From positions 248,001 through 312,000 of the forward strand of contig BQMF02000201.1 of NCBI GenBank assembly GCA_027922465.2: 64,000 nt of DNA, in the 5' to 3' direction. Below are positions 21,196-32,247 of this stretch, one piece after another. This DNA comes from Turritopsis dohrnii (Eukaryota > Cnidaria > Hydrozoa > Anthoathecata > Oceaniidae). The position numbers and the translations under genes are program-made. The notes beneath the pieces are model-generated. The model did no database searches and was not told where the DNA came from. It worked only from the letters and a program-made list of their open reading frames with translations. Position 1 is the stretch's first letter. Each line of letters opens with the position of its first letter.

Positions 21196-24100
21196 AAAAG
21201 ATATTTTCTCAGGTTGAGCATTCAATGATAAGTAAGTAAACAACCAGACTTTTAAGACCTTTGGCTTAAATCAGTAATGGTTGATTCCTCCGTTTGACAA
21301 CCTGAAACTAGTAAACTAGTGCATCATTAATTTCTTAAAAATTAATTGACGCTCGTAACAACGTAATATAATTTTCCCTGTACTATGAATATTATGAAGC
21401 AATAGGAAATGTATTTAGTGAAATGTAAATTGTATAGAATCCAGGGGAAACTTGATAATTTGAAGATGACGAAAATGTGGAAAATGAAACAAATTGGAAA
21501 ATTGTAGTAATTAAATTTTGAAGTTCAATGGAAAAGAAAGAATGCATTCTTCAATAACTATTTGTGTCTGTTACAAAAGTACTTGCTTCATGTCGGACGG
21601 ACAAATCGATACTTATGCCTATATAAAAAACAGCACATTTATGATGTCAATATCAAGCAAACGTTCTTCGGAAGTATACTAAAATTAAATTTACAAAAAT
21701 CCAAAACATGATTTCTACAAGGATGATATATTAAAACAAACAGTTATTGTGTCGGATGGACAAAATGCTAAAACTTTTGTAACAGGCCCATTTACACATG
21801 GAGATACATCATTCACGTCATCTGTCATTCATAAGATACTAGGTAACAACATCTAATTAGCACGTTACATCCTATCATTATCTGCTGTCCCACAGGTATA
21901 ATTATACGTGTTAGAATTGGCCGCATTCACCCGATATTAATCACTTCCGTGACTGTCAATTGATCATTTTTTTATGCAATGCACCGAAAGTAATTCCATT
22001 AGAAATTGCTATCTAAGCACTTTGTGTTGGATATTACAAACTAAGTATTCTCATTAGTAATTTGGTTCGAGTGAAATTAACTGTTAGGAGCTGGTAATAT
22101 GGAAGAAATCGCCGGGACAAAAATTCTTATGGGTGTTCTTTGTAGGCAGGTTACATGAAAAAATAACCATCCCAGCAAAGCAGAATAGGGCTTTATTCAC
22201 TATACGCTAGTGAAGAAGCAGCATTTCATGTACGGGAAGGGAAGTTTGAAAAAAAAAAAAGAAAAACGACATGAAGTCTTCATGACTATCAGCGATTGTA
22301 ATGCATCCCTTACCACTGATGGTTGCAACAGTGCACACTCATTTACTCATCCTGCATAATAATCTCATACTAATGTACTGGACTCTATGTTATTCGACTT
22401 TTATTCCATAACTCGAACTCTCCATAATTCGAACTGAATCAGTGGGTCCCTTCAAGCGAAAACCTAGCAATATCATTCTCTACAATTATAACTCTCCATA
22501 GTTCGAACGATTTTGTTTTCCCTTTCGAAGTTTGAGGAGAGGGTCTGCTGCAATCTGAAACGAAACATAATCTTAACATAAATTGAGGCTGAAACGGACT
22601 TTCTTTTCTTCTATTCTTAAATCTCAGTTTTTGAGGAAGGACTTCAGGAACCAATGGGCAAAATCGTCAAAAAATTATCTCCGACGAAGAGCTTTTTTAT
22701 TAAAGTTGTGTGTATATTTCTATGGAAATGTGCTGCTTTGCAGTGATATTTTAACAAAGTTGTCCACTGGGTAACGATTCAAAACGGCATCATTCGGGAA
22801 ATATATGGTTTTGTAACATTCATGAAATAAAAGAATGCAACGAATTACTTAGGTAAAACACAATTTGCTAGTCAATTATTTCATATTGATTTTGTGGAAA
22901 CAAGGAAAATTCCTAAAATCGACTTAATAAACATAACTTGTTAAAACTTCGAATTGAAGACCACGCCTGAAAGTATCCATGATGAAACACAACTTTCAAG
23001 TCATTAAATTCCCAAAGTTTCATGGGTCAAAGTCTTGAAGAAGTCATAAGCAAATAGAATTTCAAAATTGATTTCGCAAGAAACATCCAATGTTATAAAG
23101 CCAAAATTTTAATAAACTGACGAAACCTTTTTTTGAATAGAATCATAGAATTTAGGTCTTTTTTATACTTCTATGGTAGCAAGCAGTAAAATTTGGTCTA
23201 ACGGAACTTAATCTTGATATTTTATATTAAAAACACATTTTAAAAATTCCACTTAAACAAAAAGCCTGTGTCTTACGAATGTTGATATTTTAGTTCTAAG
23301 CTTTTAAGTCCCATAATTTTTATCACTCGTAGTGTGTAGATTACATGAGCACAGTTTCGTCACTGTGTTTATGTCTTAATTATTTCAAAAAAGTTTTATT
23401 TTAAATAGCAAAACCTTGAAGGACATTCTTCGGTTGAAAATAGTTCTTGGAAAAACTTGATGACCTGATTCAATGTTTTGCTAAAAATTGATTATCCTGT
23501 GTTGACACAGTTAGCGTCACTTACAGCTGATTAAAGCAGGTCAGTCCATGAAAATACTGACCAAATTCGTCCATTTGTACTCTACTTTAAAATAAAATTC
23601 AACATATCTAATATCAACCAAAATAAATTTGTGAGCATACTGAGGCGTGCCATTTTCATTTTCCAACTTCCATCTAACTTGTACCAAAATAGGCATGGAA
23701 CCAAATATTAGAACTTTTGTTTTTGCATACCTTTGCAGATTTTGGAGTTCCTGATATATTGGATGAGTAACCAATTCTAGTTAATGTACAATTAATGACC
23801 TACTCATTCAAAAATCGCCAATTAAGCAAAAAATATACTCACCAATTCATAAAAGGCATAGTAACACCAGTTATCAATAATCCTTAAATTCGTGATTACA
23901 ATAAATCAAGATAAGTGCTAAATATGACTCAACCGCGTACCCAAATACTTGACTAATTAAAACGAGATCATCAATTAATGACCCATTTATTGAGATACAG
24001 TATGAAGCGTATGAAGTTATTAACAATGTCTTTAAAAAAAATAGAACCAAGAATTATGATCTTCAGTAAAATTTTGTCTACTACAAATAAATTAAGCCCC

Positions 24101-24526
24101 CTTTTTAAGCTTTTTGAAGATGTATGTTTTTAGAAAAATGAACGGTAAGCTGAAGAAAAAATAAGAAAAAAATTCATTATCTTCAATGTTGTCAAAAATT
24201 CATTCAAGTGAAAGATACTGTATGTACTAACCACGTACTCCATATTTTTCTTATATTGGAAACGACGAAGAAAATCACATCATCTTAATTTTTATTTATA
24301 CGTGGTTTTTAACATAGTGTTTGAACAGAAGTTCCGGAAACTTTCATCGAAGATCACAAAACAGAAACGCAATCTGCTGAAACGAGTGAAGGAAATGTGT
24401 AGTACCGCCTGAACAGTTTGGAACAGAAAGAGGGAAATTTCCAGGTGACTAAATTATCCCTTATCATTAATTTCCCCTGAGAAATAATCACCAATAATTT
24501 TGAAACTGTATTGGCACATATCGTGT
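21135..24526. repeat. Near-identical 3.39-kb block shared with 26,993-30,383
   Basis: Over this block I noticed no substitutions between units 1 and 2 and a single length change in a poly-A run (about 22,250), whereas the sequence just 5' of it differs visibly. It spans exon 4, the whole 3' flank and the start of the next unit. The sharp boundary suggests gene conversion, a very recent duplication or an assembly artefact. Confidence 0.8.
22651..22771. mobile_element. Hairpin MITE (CACTGCGATGAAGAGC family)
   Basis: A ~121-bp palindromic element: left 'ccaatgggcaaaatcgtcaa', inner 'cgacgaagagctttt', then 'tctatggaaatgtgctgct', right 'ttaacaaagttgtccactgg'. The best-preserved family member is at 35,881-36,001. 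Non-coding. The short ORFs at 22,583-22,774 overlap it by chance. Confidence 0.75.
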
Positions 24527-24731
24527 TCATTATACAGGGTAAACTGTTTCAACCGGGTTAATGTTACTATGGAAACGTTTGGGAATTTTTGTTTAAATGG
24601 AACTTCCGGAAACTTCCATTGAAGTTAACAAAACACATCAGATCACAATCTGCTGAGACGCGCGAAGAAAAAGCATAGTATCGCCTATTTAGAACCATCT
24701 TTGAACCGTTCTGCTTACCGTTTGTTCACAC

Positions 24732-25383
24732 CATGGACGTATAAAAAGAGAAGGACTTTTATAAATCTATTCAAACAAACCTCGCCTCGGTTTATTGAAA
24801 TTTTCACAAAACCAGTTTTGAAACTCCCTCAAGTGCTGTTAGAAATATATGTTTCCATTGGCTTCCATGATCGTAATAACCGACCAGAAATGAATTTAAA
24901 GATTTTATGATTATTTTGATGCCAGGTTTTAAACTCTGATTCCTCATGACTTCTTACAGTCTCAAGCATGAAATTTTCAGAATCGATCGAAAAAGCATTC
25001 TTTTTTCTATATATTCTGAGGCATCACCCAGGCGTCTTTCAAAGTACCGAATCTTTGGATATAAGTATATACACAAAATTCTTCCTAACTCCGACAAATT
25101 TATCTTAATTCCAATCCGACATTTTTAAAAAAGGTTGAGTAGAAGTTTTGTAATACTCAAGAATATTGCTGATGCATCTGCAGATCGTATTTTCTCTCAA
25201 TTCAATGGTTTTCCTGATCGGATTAAACCTAAAGCGTCGTATAAACCCGCTCATGTGAACCAAAATCCAGTGAAATGCGAGGCGAGGATTACATCAAAAG
25301 AAATGCCGACAGAATAGATTTTAATAATAGAAATGAAAGGCGTTAGTATTAGTTGTGAGTCCTTCTCTTTTTATACGTCCATG
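24732..25383. mobile_element. Non-autonomous TIR element, 652 bp, unit 2
   Basis: Begins CATGGACGTATAAAAAGAGA and ends with the exact reverse complement; the terminal inverted repeat is 26 bp without mismatch. It is flanked by TTCACAC on both sides (24,725-24,731 and 25,384-25,390). Unit 1 has the empty site with a single TTCACAC, which proves insertion with a ~7-bp duplication. No transposase is encoded, and the 60-codon ORFs inside show no domain. The superfamily is not assigned: hAT-like elements usually make 8-bp duplications. Confidence 0.9.
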
Positions 25384-25452
25384 TTCACACAGTTGTTCAT
25401 TGGGACTCTGGATGATTGTTGAAACGCTGATGTTTCCTTTATTGGTTATAGT

Positions 25453-25460
25453 TATAAAAG
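25453..25460 (+). promoter_or_regulatory. TATA box, acidic-peptide gene copy 2
   Basis: Same TATAAAAG block as in copy 1, about 360 bases before the start codon, lying 70 bases after the right end of the TIR element inserted in this unit. Confidence 0.45.
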
Positions 25461-25661
25461 CTTTGATATCGGAAGGGAAACGAGTAAAAGTGACTATGCC
25501 TAGAGACTGGTGACTAAATGTTCCAGTACTCGTAGTTTCCTGTGTTTAATTGAATCCCTAATAACCGTCTAATGTCCCGGCCTACCTTTCGATATTATTA
25601 ATTGCCAATGGTTTCTTTTGAATGATTAGGTTTTGTCTTTAATTAAACATATAATGAGTCG

Positions 25662-25670
<9 letters not shown>

Positions 25671-25700
<30 letters not shown>
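25671..25700. repeat. (TA)n microsatellite
   Basis: About 15 TA units upstream of copy 2. The corresponding tracts in copies 1 and 3 are much shorter (about 19,810 and 32,118), as expected of a slipping repeat. Confidence 0.95.
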
Positions 25701-25701
<1 letters not shown>

Positions 25702-25814
25702 CTATGTTATGATTATATTAGTTCATTGTATAGCTGATGAGCATTACAACAAACCTACTAGGTGTATACAAAGCTGCAAACCTTTTCTAAGTTTGAATCA
25801 AGTTTGACAATCAA

Positions 25815-27053
25815 ATGATGAAGACTCTTCTGGCATTTCTCTTTTTGGCGATGCTTTGTTTAATGATTGATGCAAACAGTAGCAGCGGCAAACGTAAGAG
25901 TATCGAAACTTATTAGACGCAAATTTAAGTCTATTTATTTTTAACAAAGACGATTGAAGGTATTTTATACTTATGATTGAAATTGCATCGGCAGTGCCCA
26001 ATGTAGACATTTCGCCTTGAGTTCAAATTGTGTGTGACCCGATATTGTGTATGTTTTTTTCAGAACCAAAAAGGTGTAGAGGATGTATCGCAGCAAAAGA
26101 TGAGATGGAAAAAGTGATCGGGAAAGTCATGGAGGACGAGGAAGCCAATGGTGAGTAATTTTAGATTTAAGGTTTTTGAATTTAGGCTAAAAAATTGTAC
26201 TTTTAGGTTTTAATAAACCAACCTTTACTTTTCAACTTGTAATGCCAGCAAAACATTTCTTTAATTTCTAATTTCCCATACGATGCTCTTCACTCTGTTA
26301 AAATATGACGAAAAATAAAACCACAGAATGTTCACTACAATGTATTCAAATTATTCAAATCGAAAACCTGACCAAACGTAGAAGTTTGCCTATGTGCACC
26401 CCTACGGTGATATCCTTAAGTAAACATTTTATTCACCCAAACGTTTTCATCACCCCAGCGCTAGTATTGGAGGCAAAATAAGTCAATCTGTTGCTGGTAG
26501 AGAGAATTTCTCCTAAACGACTTAAAGGGGGTTTACACATAAAGATTCTAGAAAAAATTTTCGTTTGAGCTGGTGTTTTAAGGCTTTAAATTTAAATTGT
26601 ACATCAACAAGTCAACGCGTCAAACTTGACTTTTTGGTGTGCAATTTAAATTTAAAGCAATTAAAACATCTGCTTGAAAGAAACATTTGTCAACAATCTA
26701 AACCCCCTTTAAATCATTAAGGACAAATACCAGAATAATTCATCACAGTATGTATAATGCTATTTCGTAAATAGAAGCTGCTCACCTTGTCCTGTCAAAA
26801 ATTCTCGAACAGAGAGACGATCAGGAAGACAGGTTAGTAAAAATTCAGATTTTGTCTTCTCGATTTCTGCAAAACTAAAAGATACTATTTTCCGATCGAT
26901 CAAAGTTTTCTCTCAGAAATCCTTCATTTGAAGATTACATCATTTGTTTATGTATCATCTACAACTTTTGATTTCAAATATATACTTCCTCATTTCAGAT
27001 ATCAATACTCACAAAGCGAATTGGAAGACGAAGAATACGAAGATATTGTGTAG
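25815..27053 (+). CDS. Secreted acidic peptide, tandem family copy 2 (four exons)
   Basis: Exons 25,815-25,893, 26,064-26,150, 26,775-26,832 and 26,999-27,053 give 92 codons with the same phases as copy 1. The signal peptide is identical in protein sequence. Exon 2 is 18 bases longer and encodes a basic segment with a CxxC pair (KRCRGCIAAKDEMEK), absent from copy 1. Exon 3 encodes AAHLVLSKILEQRDDQEDR, and exon 4 is identical to copy 1. The only cysteines expected in the mature chain are the two in CRGC, which could form a small loop or a dimer contact; that is inference. The acidic C-terminal tail with two tyrosines is of the kind often tyrosine-sulfated. Confidence 0.78.
26521..26712. mobile_element. 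TTTAAAGGGGGTTTACAC-type MITE in intron 2 of copy 2
   Basis: Duplicated with the gene. The left inverted repeat 'cttaaagggggtttacacat' is better preserved than in copy 1, but the middle has lost about 35 bases. Confidence 0.7.
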
Positions 27054-28507
27054 AAAAGATATTTTCTCAGGTTGAGCATTCAATGATAAGTAAGTAAACA
27101 ACCAGACTTTTAAGACCTTTGGCTTAAATCAGTAATGGTTGATTCCTCCGTTTGACAACCTGAAACTAGTAAACTAGTGCATCATTAATTTCTTAAAAAT
27201 TAATTGACGCTCGTAACAACGTAATATAATTTTCCCTGTACTATGAATATTATGAAGCAATAGGAAATGTATTTAGTGAAATGTAAATTGTATAGAATCC
27301 AGGGGAAACTTGATAATTTGAAGATGACGAAAATGTGGAAAATGAAACAAATTGGAAAATTGTAGTAATTAAATTTTGAAGTTCAATGGAAAAGAAAGAA
27401 TGCATTCTTCAATAACTATTTGTGTCTGTTACAAAAGTACTTGCTTCATGTCGGACGGACAAATCGATACTTATGCCTATATAAAAAACAGCACATTTAT
27501 GATGTCAATATCAAGCAAACGTTCTTCGGAAGTATACTAAAATTAAATTTACAAAAATCCAAAACATGATTTCTACAAGGATGATATATTAAAACAAACA
27601 GTTATTGTGTCGGATGGACAAAATGCTAAAACTTTTGTAACAGGCCCATTTACACATGGAGATACATCATTCACGTCATCTGTCATTCATAAGATACTAG
27701 GTAACAACATCTAATTAGCACGTTACATCCTATCATTATCTGCTGTCCCACAGGTATAATTATACGTGTTAGAATTGGCCGCATTCACCCGATATTAATC
27801 ACTTCCGTGACTGTCAATTGATCATTTTTTTATGCAATGCACCGAAAGTAATTCCATTAGAAATTGCTATCTAAGCACTTTGTGTTGGATATTACAAACT
27901 AAGTATTCTCATTAGTAATTTGGTTCGAGTGAAATTAACTGTTAGGAGCTGGTAATATGGAAGAAATCGCCGGGACAAAAATTCTTATGGGTGTTCTTTG
28001 TAGGCAGGTTACATGAAAAAATAACCATCCCAGCAAAGCAGAATAGGGCTTTATTCACTATACGCTAGTGAAGAAGCAGCATTTCATGTACGGGAAGGGA
28101 AGTTTGAAAAAAAAAAAGAAAAACGACATGAAGTCTTCATGACTATCAGCGATTGTAATGCATCCCTTACCACTGATGGTTGCAACAGTGCACACTCATT
28201 TACTCATCCTGCATAATAATCTCATACTAATGTACTGGACTCTATGTTATTCGACTTTTATTCCATAACTCGAACTCTCCATAATTCGAACTGAATCAGT
28301 GGGTCCCTTCAAGCGAAAACCTAGCAATATCATTCTCTACAATTATAACTCTCCATAGTTCGAACGATTTTGTTTTCCCTTTCGAAGTTTGAGGAGAGGG
28401 TCTGCTGCAATCTGAAACGAAACATAATCTTAACATAAATTGAGGCTGAAACGGACTTTCTTTTCTTCTATTCTTAAATCTCAGTTTTTGAGGAAGGACT
28501 TCAGGAA

Positions 28508-28628
28508 CCAATGGGCAAAATCGTCAAAAAATTATCTCCGACGAAGAGCTTTTTTATTAAAGTTGTGTGTATATTTCTATGGAAATGTGCTGCTTTGCAG
28601 TGATATTTTAACAAAGTTGTCCACTGGG
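28508..28628. mobile_element. Hairpin MITE, duplicated copy
   Basis: Identical to 22,651-22,771 because it lies inside the duplicated block. Confidence 0.75.
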
Positions 28629-30678
28629 TAACGATTCAAAACGGCATCATTCGGGAAATATATGGTTTTGTAACATTCATGAAATAAAAGAATGCAACGA
28701 ATTACTTAGGTAAAACACAATTTGCTAGTCAATTATTTCATATTGATTTTGTGGAAACAAGGAAAATTCCTAAAATCGACTTAATAAACATAACTTGTTA
28801 AAACTTCGAATTGAAGACCACGCCTGAAAGTATCCATGATGAAACACAACTTTCAAGTCATTAAATTCCCAAAGTTTCATGGGTCAAAGTCTTGAAGAAG
28901 TCATAAGCAAATAGAATTTCAAAATTGATTTCGCAAGAAACATCCAATGTTATAAAGCCAAAATTTTAATAAACTGACGAAACCTTTTTTTGAATAGAAT
29001 CATAGAATTTAGGTCTTTTTTATACTTCTATGGTAGCAAGCAGTAAAATTTGGTCTAACGGAACTTAATCTTGATATTTTATATTAAAAACACATTTTAA
29101 AAATTCCACTTAAACAAAAAGCCTGTGTCTTACGAATGTTGATATTTTAGTTCTAAGCTTTTAAGTCCCATAATTTTTATCACTCGTAGTGTGTAGATTA
29201 CATGAGCACAGTTTCGTCACTGTGTTTATGTCTTAATTATTTCAAAAAAGTTTTATTTTAAATAGCAAAACCTTGAAGGACATTCTTCGGTTGAAAATAG
29301 TTCTTGGAAAAACTTGATGACCTGATTCAATGTTTTGCTAAAAATTGATTATCCTGTGTTGACACAGTTAGCGTCACTTACAGCTGATTAAAGCAGGTCA
29401 GTCCATGAAAATACTGACCAAATTCGTCCATTTGTACTCTACTTTAAAATAAAATTCAACATATCTAATATCAACCAAAATAAATTTGTGAGCATACTGA
29501 GGCGTGCCATTTTCATTTTCCAACTTCCATCTAACTTGTACCAAAATAGGCATGGAACCAAATATTAGAACTTTTGTTTTTGCATACCTTTGCAGATTTT
29601 GGAGTTCCTGATATATTGGATGAGTAACCAATTCTAGTTAATGTACAATTAATGACCTACTCATTCAAAAATCGCCAATTAAGCAAAAAATATACTCACC
29701 AATTCATAAAAGGCATAGTAACACCAGTTATCAATAATCCTTAAATTCGTGATTACAATAAATCAAGATAAGTGCTAAATATGACTCAACCGCGTACCCA
29801 AATACTTGACTAATTAAAACGAGATCATCAATTAATGACCCATTTATTGAGATACAGTATGAAGCGTATGAAGTTATTAACAATGTCTTTAAAAAAAATA
29901 GAACCAAGAATTATGATCTTCAGTAAAATTTTGTCTACTACAAATAAATTAAGCCCCCTTTTTAAGCTTTTTGAAGATGTATGTTTTTAGAAAAATGAAC
30001 GGTAAGCTGAAGAAAAAATAAGAAAAAAATTCATTATCTTCAATGTTGTCAAAAATTCATTCAAGTGAAAGATACTGTATGTACTAACCACGTACTCCAT
30101 ATTTTTCTTATATTGGAAACGACGAAGAAAATCACATCATCTTAATTTTTATTTATACGTGGTTTTTAACATAGTGTTTGAACAGAAGTTCCGGAAACTT
30201 TCATCGAAGATCACAAAACAGAAACGCAATCTGCTGAAACGAGTGAAGGAAATGTGTAGTACCGCCTGAACAGTTTGGAACAGAAAGAGGGAAATTTCCA
30301 GGTGACTAAATTATCCCTTATCATTAATTTCCCCTGAGAAATAATCACCAATAATTTTGAAACTGTATTGGCACATATCGTGTTCGTTATACAGGGTAAA
30401 TTGTTTCAACCGGGTTAATGTTACTATGGAAACGTTTGGGAATTTTTGTTTAAATGGAACTTCCGGAAACTTCCATTGAAGATAACAAAACACATCAGAT
30501 CACAATCTGCTGAGACGCGCGAAGAAAAAGCATAGTATCGCCTATTTAGAACCATCTTTGAACCGTTCTGCTTACCGTTTGTTCACACCATGGACGTATA
30601 AAAAGAGAAGGACTTTTATAAATCTTATTCAATGATATCCGCACACAATGTACCTCTCCAATTGCAGCGCAAAGTTAT

Positions 30679-30751
30679 CGGATCGAGTGGGACTCGAACC
30701 CACGACCTCTCGCTTGCCGGGCGATTGCTCTAACCACTAAGCTACCGACCC
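30679..30751 (-). tRNA. tRNA-like sequence (pseudo-tRNA-Ala GGC), left terminal repeat
   Basis: The 73 bases fold as a cloverleaf: acceptor GGGTCGG with TCGATCC, D-stem GCTT/GAGC, anticodon stem (A)TCGC/GCGA(G) with loop CCGGCAA, T-arm GTGGG TTCGAGT CCCAC. The anticodon would be GGC, but position 33 is C instead of the near-universal U and base pair 27-43 is mismatched. The A box (TAGCTTAGTGG) and B box (GGTTCGAGTCC) are intact. I read it as the pol III promoter of a retroposon rather than a working tRNA gene. Confidence 0.6.
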
Positions 30752-31062
30752 CTTGCGATCACACTAGTTCGTAGCAGACGAGGGGAGCGTTTGTGCTCAA
30801 TTGGACCTGAATGTCTACGAATCAGTGAAATCTCATTGGATAGATGCTCAGAGGCGATTCGAGTTCCAACCAACTCGTTAACTTTGATGCAACTAGGAAG
30901 GTGTATTACATTGGGGAGAGGCGTCAACACGCCCAACAGAGCCCCGGTTTCGGACATAGTCCATCTTCAGTCAGGTAACTGAAACCAATGTGCAGTCTAG
31001 ATTATATATTATTCAATGATATCCGCACACAATGTACCTCTCCAATTGCAGCGCAAAGTTAT

Positions 31063-31135
31063 CGGATCGAGTGGGACTCGAACCCACGACCTCTCGCTTG
31101 CCGGGCGATTGCTCTAACCACTAAGCTACCGACCC
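31063..31135 (-). tRNA. tRNA-like sequence, right terminal repeat
   Basis: Exact second copy, 384 bases from the first, with the same cloverleaf, C33 and GGC anticodon. Part of the composite insertion, not an independent tRNA gene. Confidence 0.6.
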
Positions 31136-31903
31136 CTTGCGATCACACTAGTTCGTAGCAGACGAGGGGAGCGTTTGTGCTCAATTGGACCTGAATGTAA
31201 ATATATAAATATATAAATCTATTCAAACAAACCTCGCCTCGGCTTATTGAAATTTTCACAAAACCAGTTTTGAAACTCCCTCAAGTGCTGTTAAAAATAT
31301 ATGTTTCCATTGGCTTCCATGATCGTAATAACCAACCAGAAATGAATTTAAAGATTTTATGATTATTTTGAAGCCAGGTTTTAAACTCTGATTCCTCATG
31401 ACTTCTTATAGTCTCAAACATGAAATTTTCAGAATCGAATGAAAAAGCTCTCTTTTTTCTATATATTCTGAGGCATCACCCAGGCGTCTTTCAAAGTACC
31501 GAATCTTTGGATATAAGTATATACACAAAATTCTTCCTAACTCCGACAAATTTATCTTAATTCCAATCCGACATTTTTAAAAAAGGTTGAGTAGAAGTTT
31601 TGTAATACTCAAGAATATTGCTGATGCATCTGCAAATCGTATTTTCTCTCGATTCAATGGTTTTCCTGATCGGATTAAACCTAAAGCGTCGTATAAACCC
31701 GCCCATGTGAACCAAAATCCAGTGAAATGCGAGGCGAGGATTACATCAAAAGAAATGCCGACAGAATAGATTTTAATAATAGAAATGAAAGGCGTTAGTA
31801 TTAGTTGTGAGCCTTCTCTTTTTATACGTCCATGTTCACACAGTTGTTCATTGGGACTCTAGATGATTGTTGAAACGCTGATGTTTCCTTTATTGGTTAT
31901 AGT

Positions 31904-31911
31904 TATAAAAG
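31904..31911 (+). promoter_or_regulatory. TATA box, acidic-peptide gene copy 3
   Basis: The conserved TATAAAAG block of the array, again 70 bases after the right end of the inserted TIR element and about 340 bases before the start codon. Confidence 0.45.
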
Positions 31912-32247
31912 CTTTGATATCGGAAGGGAAACGAGTAAGAGTGACTATGCCTAGAGACTGGTGACTAAATGTTCCAGTACTCGTAGTTTCCTCTGTTTAA
32001 TTGAATCCCTAATAACCGTCTAATGTCCCGGCCTACCTTTCGATATTGTTAATTGCCAATGGTTTCTTTTGAATGATTAGGTTTTGCCTTTAATTAAACA
32101 TATAATGAGTCGATATACATATATATATATATAGCTATGTTATGATTATATTAGTTCATTGTATAGCTGATGAGCATTATAACAAACCTACTAGGTGTAT
32201 ACAAAGCTGCAAACCTTTTCTAAGTTTGAATCAAGTTTGACAATCAA

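Larger units (their letters stand above)
19126..24040 (+). repeat. Tandem segmental duplication, unit 1
   Basis: Starts at the 'aaaaagaaatagaaccaagaat' segment that recurs at about 24,040 and 29,896. It contains the TATA-box promoter, all four exons of acidic-peptide gene copy 1 and a ~2.9-kb 3' region. It lacks the TIR element present in units 2 and 3: the empty target site is at 19,558-19,570. From about 21,135 onward it matches unit 2 almost base for base. Its 5' part (19.4-21.1 kb) is clearly more diverged. Confidence 0.85.
24041..29895 (+). repeat. Tandem segmental duplication, unit 2
   Basis: The offset to unit 1 is 5,858 bases at 21,141/26,999 and 5,857 after one A-run change near 22,250. 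Besides gene copy 2 it carries the TIR element at 24,732-25,383. The region 28,217-28,417, like 22,360-22,560 in unit 1, contains 'ctccataattcgaac' words of a decayed transposon, also seen at about 60,240 and 60,680. No further gene was found in the 3' parts; the ORFs there are identical non-coding duplicates. Confidence 0.85.
30626..31210. mobile_element. Composite insertion with 189-bp direct terminal repeats containing a tRNA-like sequence
   Basis: Two identical 189-bp direct repeats (30,626-30,814 and 31,010-31,198) enclose a unique 195-bp segment (30,815-31,009). The right repeat is followed by an 'aaatatataaatata' tail. The whole is flanked by TATAAATCT on both sides, and unit 2 shows the uninterrupted site at about 24,760, so the insert made a ~9-bp duplication. 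Each terminal repeat holds a tRNA-like sequence on the minus strand. The layout resembles a terminal-repeat retrotransposon in miniature or two linked SINEs retroposed together. Confidence 0.75.
30589..31834. mobile_element. Non-autonomous TIR element, unit 3, with nested insertion
   Basis: The same element as 24,732-25,383 with the same 26-bp ends. It is lengthened by about 594 bases because of the insertion at 30,626-31,210 plus its target duplication. Its presence at the same site in units 2 and 3 means it inserted before those two units separated. Confidence 0.88.

Noticed and set aside
21141..21220. Alternative reading of acidic-peptide exon 4 as DINTHKANW… directly after exon 2
   Set aside because: Joining exon 2 to exon 4 gives a different frame. 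Including the 58-base exon 3, conserved with splice sites in all three copies, restores the frame ending in EDEEYEDIV followed directly by a stop.
22439..23774. Short ORFs repeated at 28,296-29,631
   Set aside because: They are duplicated only because the whole block is near-identical; they contain MITE sequence and show no coding features.
30679..31135. Two functional tRNA-Ala(GGC) genes
   Set aside because: The cloverleaf is good, but C33, the mismatched 27-43 pair and the location inside identical terminal repeats of an insertion with target duplications point to retroposon sequence. GGC-anticodon tRNA-Ala is also unusual in animals.
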